A stretch of DNA of 64,000 nt from an uncultured Candidatus Entotheonella sp. (GTDB taxonomy: Bacteria; Tectomicrobia; Entotheonellia; Entotheonellales; Entotheonellaceae), in the NCBI GenBank assembly GCA_951828535.1, contig OX639990.1:1413300-1477299 (forward strand). The letters run 5' to 3'. A program made the translations under genes and the position numbers. The notes beneath the pieces were generated by a model. It ran no database searches and was not told the DNA's origin. It was given only the letters and a program-made list of their open reading frames with translations. Positions 44,811 to 53,173 of this stretch are shown here, piece by piece; position 1 is the stretch's first letter; each line of letters starts with the position of its first letter.

Positions 44811-47456
44811 ATGCACTCCGACCCGCACGCCCCGCTGCGACAGGATGTCCACGACCTCGGCGCCATGCTGGGCGACACCCTGCGCGAGCAAGCCGGCGAA
44901 ACGCTGTTCCAGACCGTCGAGCGCGTGCGGGCCCTGGCGAAGAATGCACGCGCCGGCAATGACGACGACTTCCGGGAACTGGAGCGCCTGCTGGCGCAGC
45001 TTCCGGTGAATGAAGCCCTCCATATCAGCCGCGCCTTCGCACATTTCTTAACGCTGGCCAATGTCGCCGAGCAGCACCACCGCGTACGGCGGCGACGGGT
45101 GTACCAGCAAGACCCGCAAGCCGCGCCGCAACGGGGATCGTGCGACGAAACCTTCGCCCGGCTACTGGCGGCGGGCGTCACGCCGGAAGTCTTGCACGAG
45201 ACGATCTGCCGCCAACAGATCGAATGGGTGCTCACCGCCCACCCCACGGAAGTGATCCGCCGCACCTTGTTACGGAAACACAATCGCATTGCGGCCCTGT
45301 TGGCGCTACGGGACGCCCGTGACCTGACGCCATTTGAACGCCGCGAGACCGACCAGGCGCTGCGCCGCGACATCACCTCCTGCTGGTTGACGGATGAAAT
45401 TCGCCGCGCCAGACCAACCCCCGTGGACGAGGCGCGCAGCGGCCTGGCCTGCCTTGAAGAGACGCTATGGGACGCCGTGCCGCGCTTTCTGCGCCTCCTG
45501 GATGACGCCTTGCAACGGTTCACCGGCAAGCCGCTCCCCTTGGCGGCTGCGCCTGTACGCTTTGGTTCCTGGATGGGCGGCGACCGGGATGGCAATCCGT
45601 ACGTCACGGCGAGCGTCACCCGCGAGGTCTGTCTGTTGGCGCGCCGGCAGGCCGTCTCGCTATATGCGCATGACCTGACAGCACTGGCGAGCGAACTGTC
45701 GATGACGGCTTGTAGCGACGCTTTACGGGCACAGGTAGGGAACGCCCACGAGCCGTATCGCGCCCTGCTGGACGGCGCTCGGGAACGCCTCGACGCCACC
45801 CTACGGGACATCGACGCACAGTTGGCCGGACAGCCGCCAACGCACGCCAACACCTATGCGAGTGCGGACGAGCTCGCCGACGCCCTGCTGCTCTGTCACC
45901 AATCGCTGCATAGCGTTGGCGCCGGGGCGATTGCCGACGGGCCGCTGCTGGATACGCTGCGCCGTCTGAGCTGTTTCGGGCTGACCCTGGCGCGCCTGGA
46001 CATCCGGCAGGAGGCCGCGGGCCATACCGGCGTGCTGGATGCCGTCACGCGCGCCCAAGGGTACGGCGCCTACGCCGAGTGGGACGAGGCACAACGGTTG
46101 ACCTTTCTCCAGCAGGCTTTACAGAACGACCCGGCCCCTATTCCACCGCAATTGCTGGACGACCCGTTTCACCGTGAGGTCCTTGAGACCTTCAGGGCGA
46201 TCGACGAACTCGGTCCCGATGCGCTCGGTGTCTACGTCATTTCCATGGCCAAGGCACCCTCCGACATCCTGGCCGTGGCGTTTTTGCAACATCAGGCCGG
46301 CTGTCGCGAGCTGCTGCCGGTGGTGCCCTTGTTCGAAACCGTGGACGATTTGCGGGGGGCCAGCGCGACCATTCGCCAACTCCTGGCCCTTCCCTGGTAT
46401 CGCCAACAGATCGGCGGGCAACTTCAGGTGATGGTGGGTTATTCGGACTCGGCCAAAGACGCCGGCATCCTCACGGCCGGGTGGGAACTGTATAAAGCGC
46501 AGGAGCAACTAGTGCAGGTGTGCCGCGAGTACGGCATCCGCCTGACCCTGTTCCACGGTCGCGGCGGTTCGATCGGCAGGGGCGGAGGCCCCACGTACGC
46601 GGCCATACAGTCCCAGCCGCCGGGGTCGATTGACGGCCGGCTGCGGGTGACGGAACAGGGCGAGATGATCCAGAGCAAATTCGGGATTCCGGACATCGCC
46701 TTGCGGACGCTGGAGGTGTACACCGCGGCGGTCGCCGATGCCACGCTGCGCCCACCGCCCATGCCCAGCCCGGCGTGGCGCCGGTGCATGGAGGATCTGT
46801 CCCAAACCGCCATGAACGCTTATCGCAAGGTGGTGCGGGGCGATACGCGCTTTGTGCCTTATTTTCAGGCTGCAACCCCCGAAGCAGTATTAGGTGAACT
46901 GAACATCGGCAGCCGTCCGGCACGGCGGCGCGCCGACGTTAGCGTGGACAGCTTGCGAGCTATTCCGTGGATATTCGCCTGGACACAGACCCGCCTGATG
47001 CTGCCGTCGTGGCTCGGCGTCGGGGGCGCCCTGGAAGAAGCCTTGCGCCGAGGCCAACACGACGACCTGCTCACGATGTATCACGACTGGCCGTTCATGC
47101 AGTCCATGCTCGATCTCATCGGCATGGTCATGGCCAAAGCCGATACGCGCATTGCCGCCTGTTACGACGAATGGCTGGTCCCCGACACGCTGCGGCCGCT
47201 TGGCGAGGAGCTGCGGCGGCGCTTTGCCACCGCAAGCCGCGCCGTGCTGGCCGTAACCGGCCATGACGACCTGCTCGCTACCAACCCGGTGCTGCGTCGT
47301 TCCATTGACGTGCGCAACCCCTACGTCGACCCCCTCAACATTGTCCAGGCCGCCCTGCTGCGGCGCTTTCGTGACCATCCGGAGGACGCCACCTTGCGTG
47401 ATGCCTTGCTGTGCACGGTTAACGGCATTGCTGCCGGCATGCGGAATACCGGTTAA
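44811..47456 (+). CDS. ppc: Phosphoenolpyruvate carboxylase
   Basis: Anaplerotic enzyme making oxaloacetate from PEP and bicarbonate, 881 aa. The catalytic His144 is in VLTAHPTEVIRRTLLRKH. The second site GYSDSAKDAGILTAGWELYK and the flexible loop FHGRGGSIGRGGGPTYAAI near residue 585 are intact, and the C-terminus reads GMRNTG as usual. GGAGGA precedes the ATG. A degraded copy of its last ~27 codons lies 3.2 kb downstream at 50644. Confidence 0.96.
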   Translation: MHSDPHAPLRQDVHDLGAMLGDTLREQAGETLFQTVERVRALAKNARAGNDDDFRELERLLAQLPVNEALHISRAFAHFLTLANVAEQHHRVRRRRVYQQDPQAAPQRGSCDETFARLLAAGVTPEVLHETICRQQIEWVLTAHPTEVIRRTLLRKHNRIAALLALRDARDLTPFERRETDQALRRDITSCWLTDEIRRARPTPVDEARSGLACLEETLWDAVPRFLRLLDDALQRFTGKPLPLAAAPVRFGSWMGGDRDGNPYVTASVTREVCLLARRQAVSLYAHDLTALASELSMTACSDALRAQVGNAHEPYRALLDGARERLDATLRDIDAQLAGQPPTHANTYASADELADALLLCHQSLHSVGAGAIADGPLLDTLRRLSCFGLTLARLDIRQEAAGHTGVLDAVTRAQGYGAYAEWDEAQRLTFLQQALQNDPAPIPPQLLDDPFHREVLETFRAIDELGPDALGVYVISMAKAPSDILAVAFLQHQAGCRELLPVVPLFETVDDLRGASATIRQLLALPWYRQQIGGQLQVMVGYSDSAKDAGILTAGWELYKAQEQLVQVCREYGIRLTLFHGRGGSIGRGGGPTYAAIQSQPPGSIDGRLRVTEQGEMIQSKFGIPDIALRTLEVYTAAVADATLRPPPMPSPAWRRCMEDLSQTAMNAYRKVVRGDTRFVPYFQAATPEAVLGELNIGSRPARRRADVSVDSLRAIPWIFAWTQTRLMLPSWLGVGGALEEALRRGQHDDLLTMYHDWPFMQSMLDLIGMVMAKADTRIAACYDEWLVPDTLRPLGEELRRRFATASRAVLAVTGHDDLLATNPVLRRSIDVRNPYVDPLNIVQAALLRRFRDHPEDATLRDALLCTVNGIAAGMRNTG

Positions 47457-47488
47457 GAACTTTCTCTCACCCCTTGAGGACGACGCTC

Positions 47489-47959
47489 GTGAGGAAAAAC
47501 AGCACCCCGGAGCGGCGCGTCGGCAGAGCCGCAAACGTCACCATTTTCCTCGGCATCTTGTTTACCCTCATCCACTTGCTCGCCCTCAGCGGCGTAACGG
47601 CCATGGAGCAGCGCAGCTATGGACTTCCCGGGCTGGCGGTGTCGATCGGATTCCTCGGCCTGGGGTACGGCATCCGCTACGGCAGCTACGCCGCCTTTTA
47701 CCTCACCACCGGCGGCTTTGCCGCCCTCGGCGCGTACTTTGTGGCGCGCTTTGCGGTAACCGGCGAGCCTGCGATGCTCCTGCGCTGCGTCGTCACGGCA
47801 TGGGCGTTTGTGAGTCTCTGCCGCGCCATCCCGGACATGCGAACCCTACGCCAGAACGCCGTATTTCCCTTGCCGATGAGCCGGTATGGCGCCTTTTTCC
47901 TCCGGCGCCGGGTCAAAGCGCGTTTGTCATGCCGTCCCGCTGACACTGCACAACCCTGA
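47489..47959 (+). CDS. Small membrane protein of unknown function
   Basis: About 156 aa with three or four hydrophobic stretches (VTIFLGILFTLIHLLALSGV, GLAVSIGFLGLGYGIRYGSY, GGFAALGAYFVARFAV) and a basic C-terminus. The start is placed at GTG 47489 behind a TTGAGGACG element, 32 bp after ppc. Similar YGIRYGS... multi-pass proteins are uncharacterised. Its 3' end abuts the ankyrin remnant on the other strand, so the last ~20 residues may be altered by rearrangement. Confidence 0.6.
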   Translation: MRKNSTPERRVGRAANVTIFLGILFTLIHLLALSGVTAMEQRSYGLPGLAVSIGFLGLGYGIRYGSYAAFYLTTGGFAALGAYFVARFAVTGEPAMLLRCVVTAWAFVSLCRAIPDMRTLRQNAVFPLPMSRYGAFFLRRRVKARLSCRPADTAQP

Positions 47960-48045
47960 TGACGGCAAGGTTCTCATCGTACATCGCCGCGTCGTGCAGG
48001 GGCGTCCAGCCGTCATCGCCTTGGACGCTGGGGTACGTGCCAGCT
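47947..48045 (-). pseudogene. Ankyrin-repeat remnant
   Basis: The minus strand reads AGTYPSVQGDDGWTPLHDAA followed by MYDENLAVIRVV, an ankyrin repeat with its DGWTPLHDAA signature. Only about one repeat is preserved; there is no start codon and the frame soon ends. It is a fragment of an ankyrin protein gene. Confidence 0.65.
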
Positions 48046-48131
48046 TACATAACGGGCGGCATCGGCAAGCCACAGCCGGCTCGGCGCCGCGCGGGGGGGC
48101 CTGCAGGCGCCGGAAACCCGCTGCCCTGCCT

Positions 48132-48702
48132 TCAGTGGCTCTGGGAGAGCCCACCGGCCCGCCAGTTGTACTGACCGGAGAGCTGTCCGGCTGTCGCCGC
48201 CGCTGACGCTGGCATAACGGCCGCTGGCCTCGTTGCCCTGACCACCACTGCCGCTGGCCATGAAGTTGCTGGCCGTGTTGTCTGGACCGCCGCTGACGCT
48301 GGCATACTTGCCGCTCACCGTGTTGGAGAAGCCCGCTACGAAACCGCCATAACTCGAAGAGCTGTGTTCAGGGCCGATTACCACGTTATGCGAGCCGCCG
48401 CGGGCGGGGGAGCCGTCACCACTTTCATTGTAGCCAATGACCAGGTTGCCGACGCCATTGCTGCCGTTGGTGTTTCCCTGCCCGTTTCGCACGTGCACGT
48501 TACGGCCCGCAGAAATGACGTCGTCGACCGACCCCGCGCCCGAAGCCGTCGTCATGCAATCCGGAATGTCCCCTTCCGCGGCGGTCATCCGATTTTGCAG
48601 CGTAGCAATCTGGGTTCTTAACGCGTCAATCTCGGCTTGCAACTCGCTCAGGGACGGCTGCGCAACTGACAGGGCCGCCTTGAGAACGACACCACCGCAC
48701 AC
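48132..48702 (-). pseudogene. YadA-head-like beta-roll surface protein, frameshifted
   Basis: The sequence has an N-terminal coiled-coil stretch (LSELQAEIDALRTQIATLQN), then glycine/serine beta-roll repeats like those of trimeric adhesin heads (NTVSGKYASVSGGPDN, NEASGRYASVSGGDS). The reading frame runs off into an unrelated tail after about 48181. Removing one C there restores TASGQYNWRAGGLSQSH and a stop at 48132, the ending seen in this repeat family. The 5' end lacks a convincing signal peptide, so it is probably truncated as well. Confidence 0.65.
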
Positions 48703-48769
48703 GGCGCCGGAAGGCTCTTATGCAACCAATTGCGAAATTTCCAATTGACGTCGCCACCGGCCCGCTATC

Positions 48770-48910
48770 GTCGCTGCGGCGCCTGCATGACCCGGGTTTC
48801 CGCGGCACGGTCGGCAGCCCGTATTGTCTTGCTCTCTGGAGGTTCGCGGCGGAATGTGCCGAGCGACTTCTTACCTTTGGATACGCCGGCCATTACATAC
48901 CAATTGGTAC
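48770..48910 (-). repeat. Duplicated ORF fragment, copy 1
   Basis: The minus strand encodes VMAGVSKGKKSLGTF, then RAADRAAETRVMQAPQRR, matching the segment at 51345-51475 apart from an extra ~21 bases here. The DNA is about 80% alike by eye. It ends a few bases before the IS630 element. The parent gene is not recognised. Confidence 0.55.
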
Positions 48911-49608
48911 ATAGAGCGGTTTGCGTTTGCACGTCTGGCTCACTTGTGACAAGCCTGACGCATGAAAGCTTACTCAACTGATTTGCGCCAAAAAATCATC
49001 GAGGCTTGCCAACGAGGCCAAGCGACCCAACGCGCTATCGCCGAACTCTTTGGCCTCAGTGTCTCATTCCTCGAAAAACTTTTGCAACGCTACCGTACCA
49101 CCGGCACCCTCGCCGCCAAGCCCCGTGGCGACGGTCAGAAGCGGCGACTTGACTACGACCAACACATCCTGGCATGGATACAGGCACAACCCGACCTGAC
49201 CTTGGCCGAACTGCAGACCAAAACGTGCCAGGAACTCGGCATCAGCCTCAGCTTGGCGACGCTGTGCCGCAATCTGAAACGCCTGGGTCTGACACGAAAA
49301 AAAGGTCCATCCGGGCCTCCGAACGTGACACCGAACGGGTACGCCAAGCGCGTCACCACTACCAGAGCAACATCACCCAGATTCCCTTCGAGCGCCTGAT
49401 ATTTGTCGATGAATCGGGTGTCGACTTGGCGATGACGAGACGCTATGGGCGCGCTCCCAGAGGTCAGCGCGTCAGCGACAGCGTGTCCGAAGACCCCGGG
49501 GTCAACGTGACGATGATCGGGGCTCTTTCAGCTACGGGTCTCCAGGCGTTGATGACGATCCCAGGGGCGACGACGGGCGATGTGTTTCGGGCTTACGTCG
49601 AGCAGAGT

Positions 49609-49632
49609 CTGCCCCGGACCTGCTCCGGGGCC
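49609..49632. repeat. Short GC palindrome inserted in the transposase, copy A
   Basis: A CTGCCCCGGAC...TCCGGGG palindrome adds 8 codons (SLPRTCSG) between VEQ and ALCPTLRPGD of the transposase, a stretch normally contiguous in this family. The insertion is in frame. Confidence 0.65.
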
Positions 49633-49677
49633 CTGTGTCCGACGTTGAGGCCGGGCGACGTGGTGGTGATGGATAAC

Positions 49678-49702
49678 CCCGTATCGGAGTACGGGGCAGG
49701 CC
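49678..49702. repeat. Short GC palindrome inserted in the transposase, copy B
   Basis: Twenty-five bases (CCCGTATC...GGGGCAGGCC) lie between GATAAC and CTGCGTGCGCGT. Removing them restores the frame from VVVMDN to LRARKVVGVAEAI. In reverse orientation it resembles copy A (CTGCCCCG...CGGG). Confidence 0.65.
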
Positions 49703-50008
49703 CTGCGTGCGCGTAAAGTCGTCGGTGTTGCCGAGGCGATTGTCGGTCGTGGGGCTCGGGTTGAGTACTTGCCCCCTTATTCGCCCGACCTGTCGCCGAT
49801 TGAACGCTGTTGGTCGAAGCTCAGGGAGTCTTTGCGTGGTGCCAAGACGCGCACGTATGAGGCGCTCAATGCTGCGTTGGCTGAGGCATGGGAAGCAGTA
49901 ACGGCATCGGACGCTCAGGGCTGGTTTGCCCATTGTGGCTATCCCATATAGCCACGCGAAAACCGCTCTAATTGCCGCCTTATGATCCAAGGTCAAGGGG
50001 CATGTCGT

Positions 50009-50208
50009 CCAGGACGAGCGCATATGGGTCCAAACGGCCCCTCTGCGCGTCACGCCGGGCTTGACCCCGGAGTCGGGGTCCGGGGCAGGCCCCGGCATCC
50101 TTCAACAGCCAGTAGATTCCCGCATTCGCGGGAATGACGCTACGATGGCATGACGACAAGCAATCTTCAACTGTGGTAACGGGATGACGCCATATGCGCT
50201 TGCCCTGG
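50009..50208. repeat. MITE-like, internally deleted relative of the ISAs1 element
   Basis: A 200-bp unit whose ends read CCAGGACGAGCGCATATGG (left) and, inward from the right, CCAGGGCAAGCGCATATGG. These match the ends of the 1242-bp ISAs1-type element at 51506. It has no transposase. Inside are a CCCCGG-rich palindrome (50050-50096) and a TTCCCGCATTCGCGGGAA palindrome (50116-50137). The outer flanks are also alike in the two copies. Confidence 0.7.
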
Positions 50209-50367
50209 CATATCGTCAAAATTCTCAACGCATCCAAAGTGCGTTCACTTTGACACCAGGCATGTCGCATCTGTGGGGAAGCGGGAAGGAACTTGGTGCC
50301 GGGTCGCCTCTGCAGGCTTCGGCATTTATCGGCAGCCAGTCGTTTGCCGCCTTGGCGGGAACCTGAA
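50209..50367. repeat. Dispersed ~160-180-bp flank repeat, copy 1
   Basis: This segment follows the MITE and matches 52748-52925, which follows the ISAs1 element. Shared blocks include AAGTGCGTTCACTTTGA, GGGGAAGCGGGAAGGAACTT and CAGTCGTTTGCCGCCTTGG. No coding role is seen. The rest to 50643 has a weak rightward ORF (50461-50868, MSPPVPPDKQAKLDAIVDR) without an SD or known relatives. Confidence 0.65.
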
Positions 50368-50460
50368 ACCCCTCTGACAAGGGGGTTGGAGTCGAGGCAG
50401 GCTCTCTGGTCCAGGAAAAACCCTGGACTGCCAAGGGATGCCGGAACCTGCACTGGACCC

Positions 50461-50868
50461 ATGAGCCCGCCCGTCCCACCGGACAAACAGGCGAAGCTGG
50501 ATGCCATCGTCGACCGTTCGCGGAGCTACATTGCCAATGAAGCCATCGTCTGCGATTCCGATCTGTACGAATGGCAAACAAGGAGAATTGAGGAACGGTT
50601 GGAGAGAACACAAACGGGTAGCGTCTCAGTTGCAAATCTCTCTTGCCGGCGCGCCGGTGCTTTCGTGAGCAGCCAGGGGACGCCACCTTGCGCTATGCCC
50701 TGCCGGTGGCGGTCAACGGCATCGCAATACCGCTTAAGGACCTTTTCTCTCAATTTAGCCGCAGCACCAGAGTTTATACGGAAATGGGCAGAGTGCCAAA
50801 CAGGACGCACTATCGACGTCACCACATGGACCCCCCGGGCAGCTCGACGGTTCGGCTGTCGATGTTAG
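50461..50868 (+). other. Weak ORF of unknown status
   Basis: A 135-codon ORF starting MSPPVPPDKQAKLDAIVDR. The first ~60 residues look protein-like (charged, helical), but there is no SD, and the second half reads through the ppc remnant in another frame. It is probably a fragment of a lost gene. Confidence 0.2.
50644..50722 (+). pseudogene. Degraded copy of the ppc 3' end
   Basis: The frame reads ARRCFREQPGDATLRYALPV, then AVNGIA, matching the PEP carboxylase C-terminus (LLRRFRDHPEDATLRDAL...VNGIAAG) of the intact gene at 47350-47450. DNA identity is visible, for example in GACGCCACCTTGCG. The final GMRNTG is lost. Confidence 0.7.
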
Positions 50869-51165
50869 CGCCTCGCAACGCGTGTACTTCAGCCGCGTTG
50901 TACCGCTAGGCTCAAGATCTCCTTCCTCGAGCGGCATCAAGACGTGTTCCAGACAGTTGCCAGGAGGCGAGAAATACGTGTATCGGTCCAGGGTGTGGAC
51001 CTCCGTTACCGTATCGTCGCTGTCGTAGATAATTTCATTGAGGGTACACGCGCACAAGACAGGATCTCCGTCCGGATCGTACTGGGCGATCGCTTGATGG
51101 GAACCGAGGGCCATGACCCCCAGCAGCAAAAACACAACCAGTATGGCTTGAATCGATCGTCGCAT
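50755..51165 (-). CDS. Small secreted cysteine-rich protein
   Basis: A 136-aa protein with a clear Sec signal peptide (MRRSIQAILVVFLLLGVMAL, cleavage near AIAQ) and ten Cys in the mature part (VLCACT, GNCLE, TRCEA, SSCPGGPC, ASCLALC, LWCCG). The spacing suggests up to five disulfides. A GGAGGACAAGAG leader gives a good SD for the ATG at 51165. I know no family for it. It sits between two insertion elements and could be a recently acquired or decaying gene. Confidence 0.55.
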   Translation of the reverse strand: MRRSIQAILVVFLLLGVMALGSHQAIAQYDPDGDPVLCACTLNEIIYDSDDTVTEVHTLDRYTYFSPPGNCLEHVLMPLEEGDLEPSGTTRLKYTRCEALTSTAEPSSCPGGPCGDVDSASCLALCPFPYKLWCCG

Positions 51166-51344
51166 CTCTTGTCCTCCTCTGGAATTGAAAAAAGAGGCTG
51201 CCCCGGACCTGATCCGGGGTTTGCTCCACAACCCAACGCCGCGCCAAATCCATAAATTCCTTGGCGCCCTTGGGTTTTGGCACCATGTCGATCCACTGCG
51301 ATACTCCCAAGTCTTTCAGCTTGGCGTAGCCACCTGCCCGGTAT

Positions 51345-51475
51345 CTTCGCTGCGCCGCATGCACGACCTGGGTTCCCGCGGCGCGACCGGCAGCCCGCAT
51401 CGTCTTCAATGTGCCGAGCGATTTCTTACCTTTGGATACGCCGGCCGTTACACGCCGATTAGTATACAATGATCG
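51345..51475 (-). repeat. Duplicated ORF fragment, copy 2
   Basis: The minus strand reads TNRRVTAGVSKGKKSLGTLK, then TMRAAGRAAGTQVVHAAQRR and further sense to about 51200 (KLKDLGVSQWIDMVPKPKG, KEFMDLARRWVVEQ). The frame extends 51481-51035 and overlaps the cysteine-rich gene, so only the first ~85 residues look like a real protein. It matches 48770-48910. The family is unknown. Confidence 0.5.
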
Positions 51476-51505
51476 CCTCATAATCCAAGGTCAAGGGTCA
51501 GTCGT

Positions 51506-52747
51506 CCAGGGTAAGCGCATATAAGGATTGTCCTGCGTTTTGATTCAGGTTATGCAGCGTCATCGCATGTCAGGACACTCAACCTGGAGAAGAACTGGGC
51601 ATGGAAAAAGTCGCATCGTTTCGATTGTTGGATCACTTCGCCTTGGTCAGTGAGCCGCGCGGTCGCAATATCCGACACCCTTTGTTTGACATCTTCGTGA
51701 TCGCCCTGTGTGCCGTCATCAGTGGCGCCGAGGGCTGGGAAGATATGGAGGAGTACGGCCAGGCTCAGGCCGATTGGCTCGAAGAGTTTCTCGACCTGCC
51801 CCATGGCATTCCCTCGCCCGACACCTTCCGTCGCGTGCTCTCCCGGCTTAAGCCGGAAGAACTCACCCAGTGCTTTATCAACTGGACGGACAGCCTGCGT
51901 GAATCGATCGCTGAGGAGATGGTTGCCATTGATGGCAAGACCTTGCGGCGCTCCTTTGACCGCGCTGCGGACAAGGGTGCTCTGCACATGATCAGCGCTT
52001 GGGCCAGTGCCAATCGACTCGTTCTGGGTCAACTCAAGGTAGGTGACAAGTCCAACGAAATCACTGCCATTCCTCACTTGCTTGGGTTGTTGGCGTTGGA
52101 CGGGGCGACGGTAACGATCGACGCCATGGGATGCCAAAAGGAGATCGCCCGCCGTATCGTCGATCAAGGAGCGGATTATGTCTTGGCTCTCAAAGACAAC
52201 CATGCGACGCTGCATGGCGAGGTCAAACTCCTTTTCGACGCGGTCACGGCGACGGGGCTGACGGATGTGAGCTGCGATTATTATCAGAGCGTCGATGCCG
52301 ATCATGGTCGTATGGAGACGCGTCGCTACTGGCTCAGCGGCGATATTGAGTGTTTGGGGCTGAAGGGTTCCTGGGCCAACATTGCGGGTGTTGGCATGGT
52401 CGAGTCACAGGTAGAACTTGACGATGTGGTGTCTTGTGAGCGGCGTTATTTTCTGACCTCGCTTGGGTGTTGATGCGGCGCGTTTTGCGCAAGCAGTACG
52501 GCAGCACTGGGGTATCGAGAATTCGCTCCATTGGGTGCTTGACGTAAGCTTTCGGGAAGACGACTGCCGGATCCGTCAGGGCGCTGGGGCTCAAACGATG
52601 TCGGTGCTGCGCCACATCGCCCTGAACCTGATCCGCCGGGAATCGAGTCACAAGCGTGGCGTGAAGGCCAGACGTAAACGGGCTGGGTGGGATCACAGCT
52701 ATCTGCTGCAGGTCTTAACCGGATGACGCCATATGCGCTTACCCTGG
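51506..52747 (+). mobile_element. ISAs1-family insertion sequence
   Basis: A 1242-bp element. The left end CCAGGGTAAGCGCATATAA and right end (read inward) CCAGGGTAAGCGCATATGG form terminal inverted repeats. The size is normal for ISAs1 elements. Its only gene is a frameshifted transposase. Homologous flanks surround the MITE-like copy at 50009. Confidence 0.8.
51601..52726 (+). pseudogene. ISAs1-family transposase, frameshifted
   Basis: The N-terminal part (51601-52473) shows the H-repeat/ISAs1 pattern: IRHPLFDIFVIALCAVISGA, LPHGIPSPDTFRRVLSRL, VAIDGKTLRRSFD and ALKDNHATLHGEV. One extra G near 52468 stops this frame at FLTSLGC. The next frame resumes as GVDAARFAQAVRQHWGIENS, LHWVLDVSFREDDCRIRQG and ends at 52726. 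Corrected length is about 375 aa, normal for the family. The gene is otherwise intact, so the shift may be recent. Confidence 0.85.
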
Positions 52748-52925
52748 TCAATCGTCCAGATTCTCAAGGCATTTGAAGTGCGTTCACTTTGATACCAGGA
52801 AATATGCATCTGCGGGGAAGCGGGAAGGAACTTGCTGCCGGGTGACCTCTGCGGGGTGAGGGGCGGACTTCGGCATTCACCGGCAACCAGTCGTTTGCCG
52901 CCTTGGCGGGAACCTGAAGCTCCCC
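52748..52925. repeat. Dispersed ~160-180-bp flank repeat, copy 2
   Basis: Matches 50209-50367 through AAGTGCGTTCACTTTGA, GGGGAAGCGGGAAGGAACTT and CAGTCGTTTGCCGCCTTGG, with a ~20-base insertion. The remaining DNA to 53173 shows no gene, only short GC palindromes such as near 53102. Confidence 0.65.
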
Positions 52926-53173
52926 TGACAAGGCGGGCAGGACGGTTGGAGTCGAGGACAGGCTTTTCGCGGGAAGCCAGGGGGATGTTGCGGCGGCCGG
53001 GCGCCTGTCCCGGAAACGGGTTTACCGGCCACGAACCACTTCCTCAAGGCCGTGTAACATCATTGGCAACATTCGGACCATAACGGTTTGGAATGGAGTC
53101 CGCGTCACCCCGGCGCCGGAGAGACCGACTTGGAGAGCGAGGCAAGATAGCAACCCGCCTGTGATTGCTCGTC

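Larger units (their letters stand above)
48962..49951 (+). pseudogene. IS630-family transposase, disrupted
   Basis: Part A (48962-49303) is the HTH region: MKAYSTDLRQKIIEACQRG and AIAELFGLSVSFLEKLLQRY. At A AAA AAA (49297-49303) the sense shifts to the -1 frame, a slippage site suggestive of programmed frameshifting. Part B holds the DDE core: ERLIFVDESGVDLAMTRRYG and VVVMDN. After 49678 a 25-bp insertion shifts the frame again, and part C gives YLPPYSPDLSPIERCWSKLR. Correcting both shifts gives a ~330-aa transposase. An in-frame 24-bp insertion lies at about 49609. Confidence 0.85.
48914..49968 (+). mobile_element. IS630-family insertion sequence
   Basis: A 1055-bp element bounded by inverted ends beginning GAGCGGTTT (left GAGCGGTTTGCG, right, read inward, GAGCGGTTTTCG) and flanked on each side by TA (48912-48913 and 49969-49970), the target duplicated by IS630/Tc1 elements. 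It holds one transposase in three frame segments. Two ~25-bp palindromic insertions make this copy inactive. Confidence 0.85.

Noticed and set aside
47886-48206. A rightward ORF over the ankyrin and beta-roll remnants
   Set aside because: Its codon pattern is a shadow of minus-strand repeats and it has no SD or recognisable motif.
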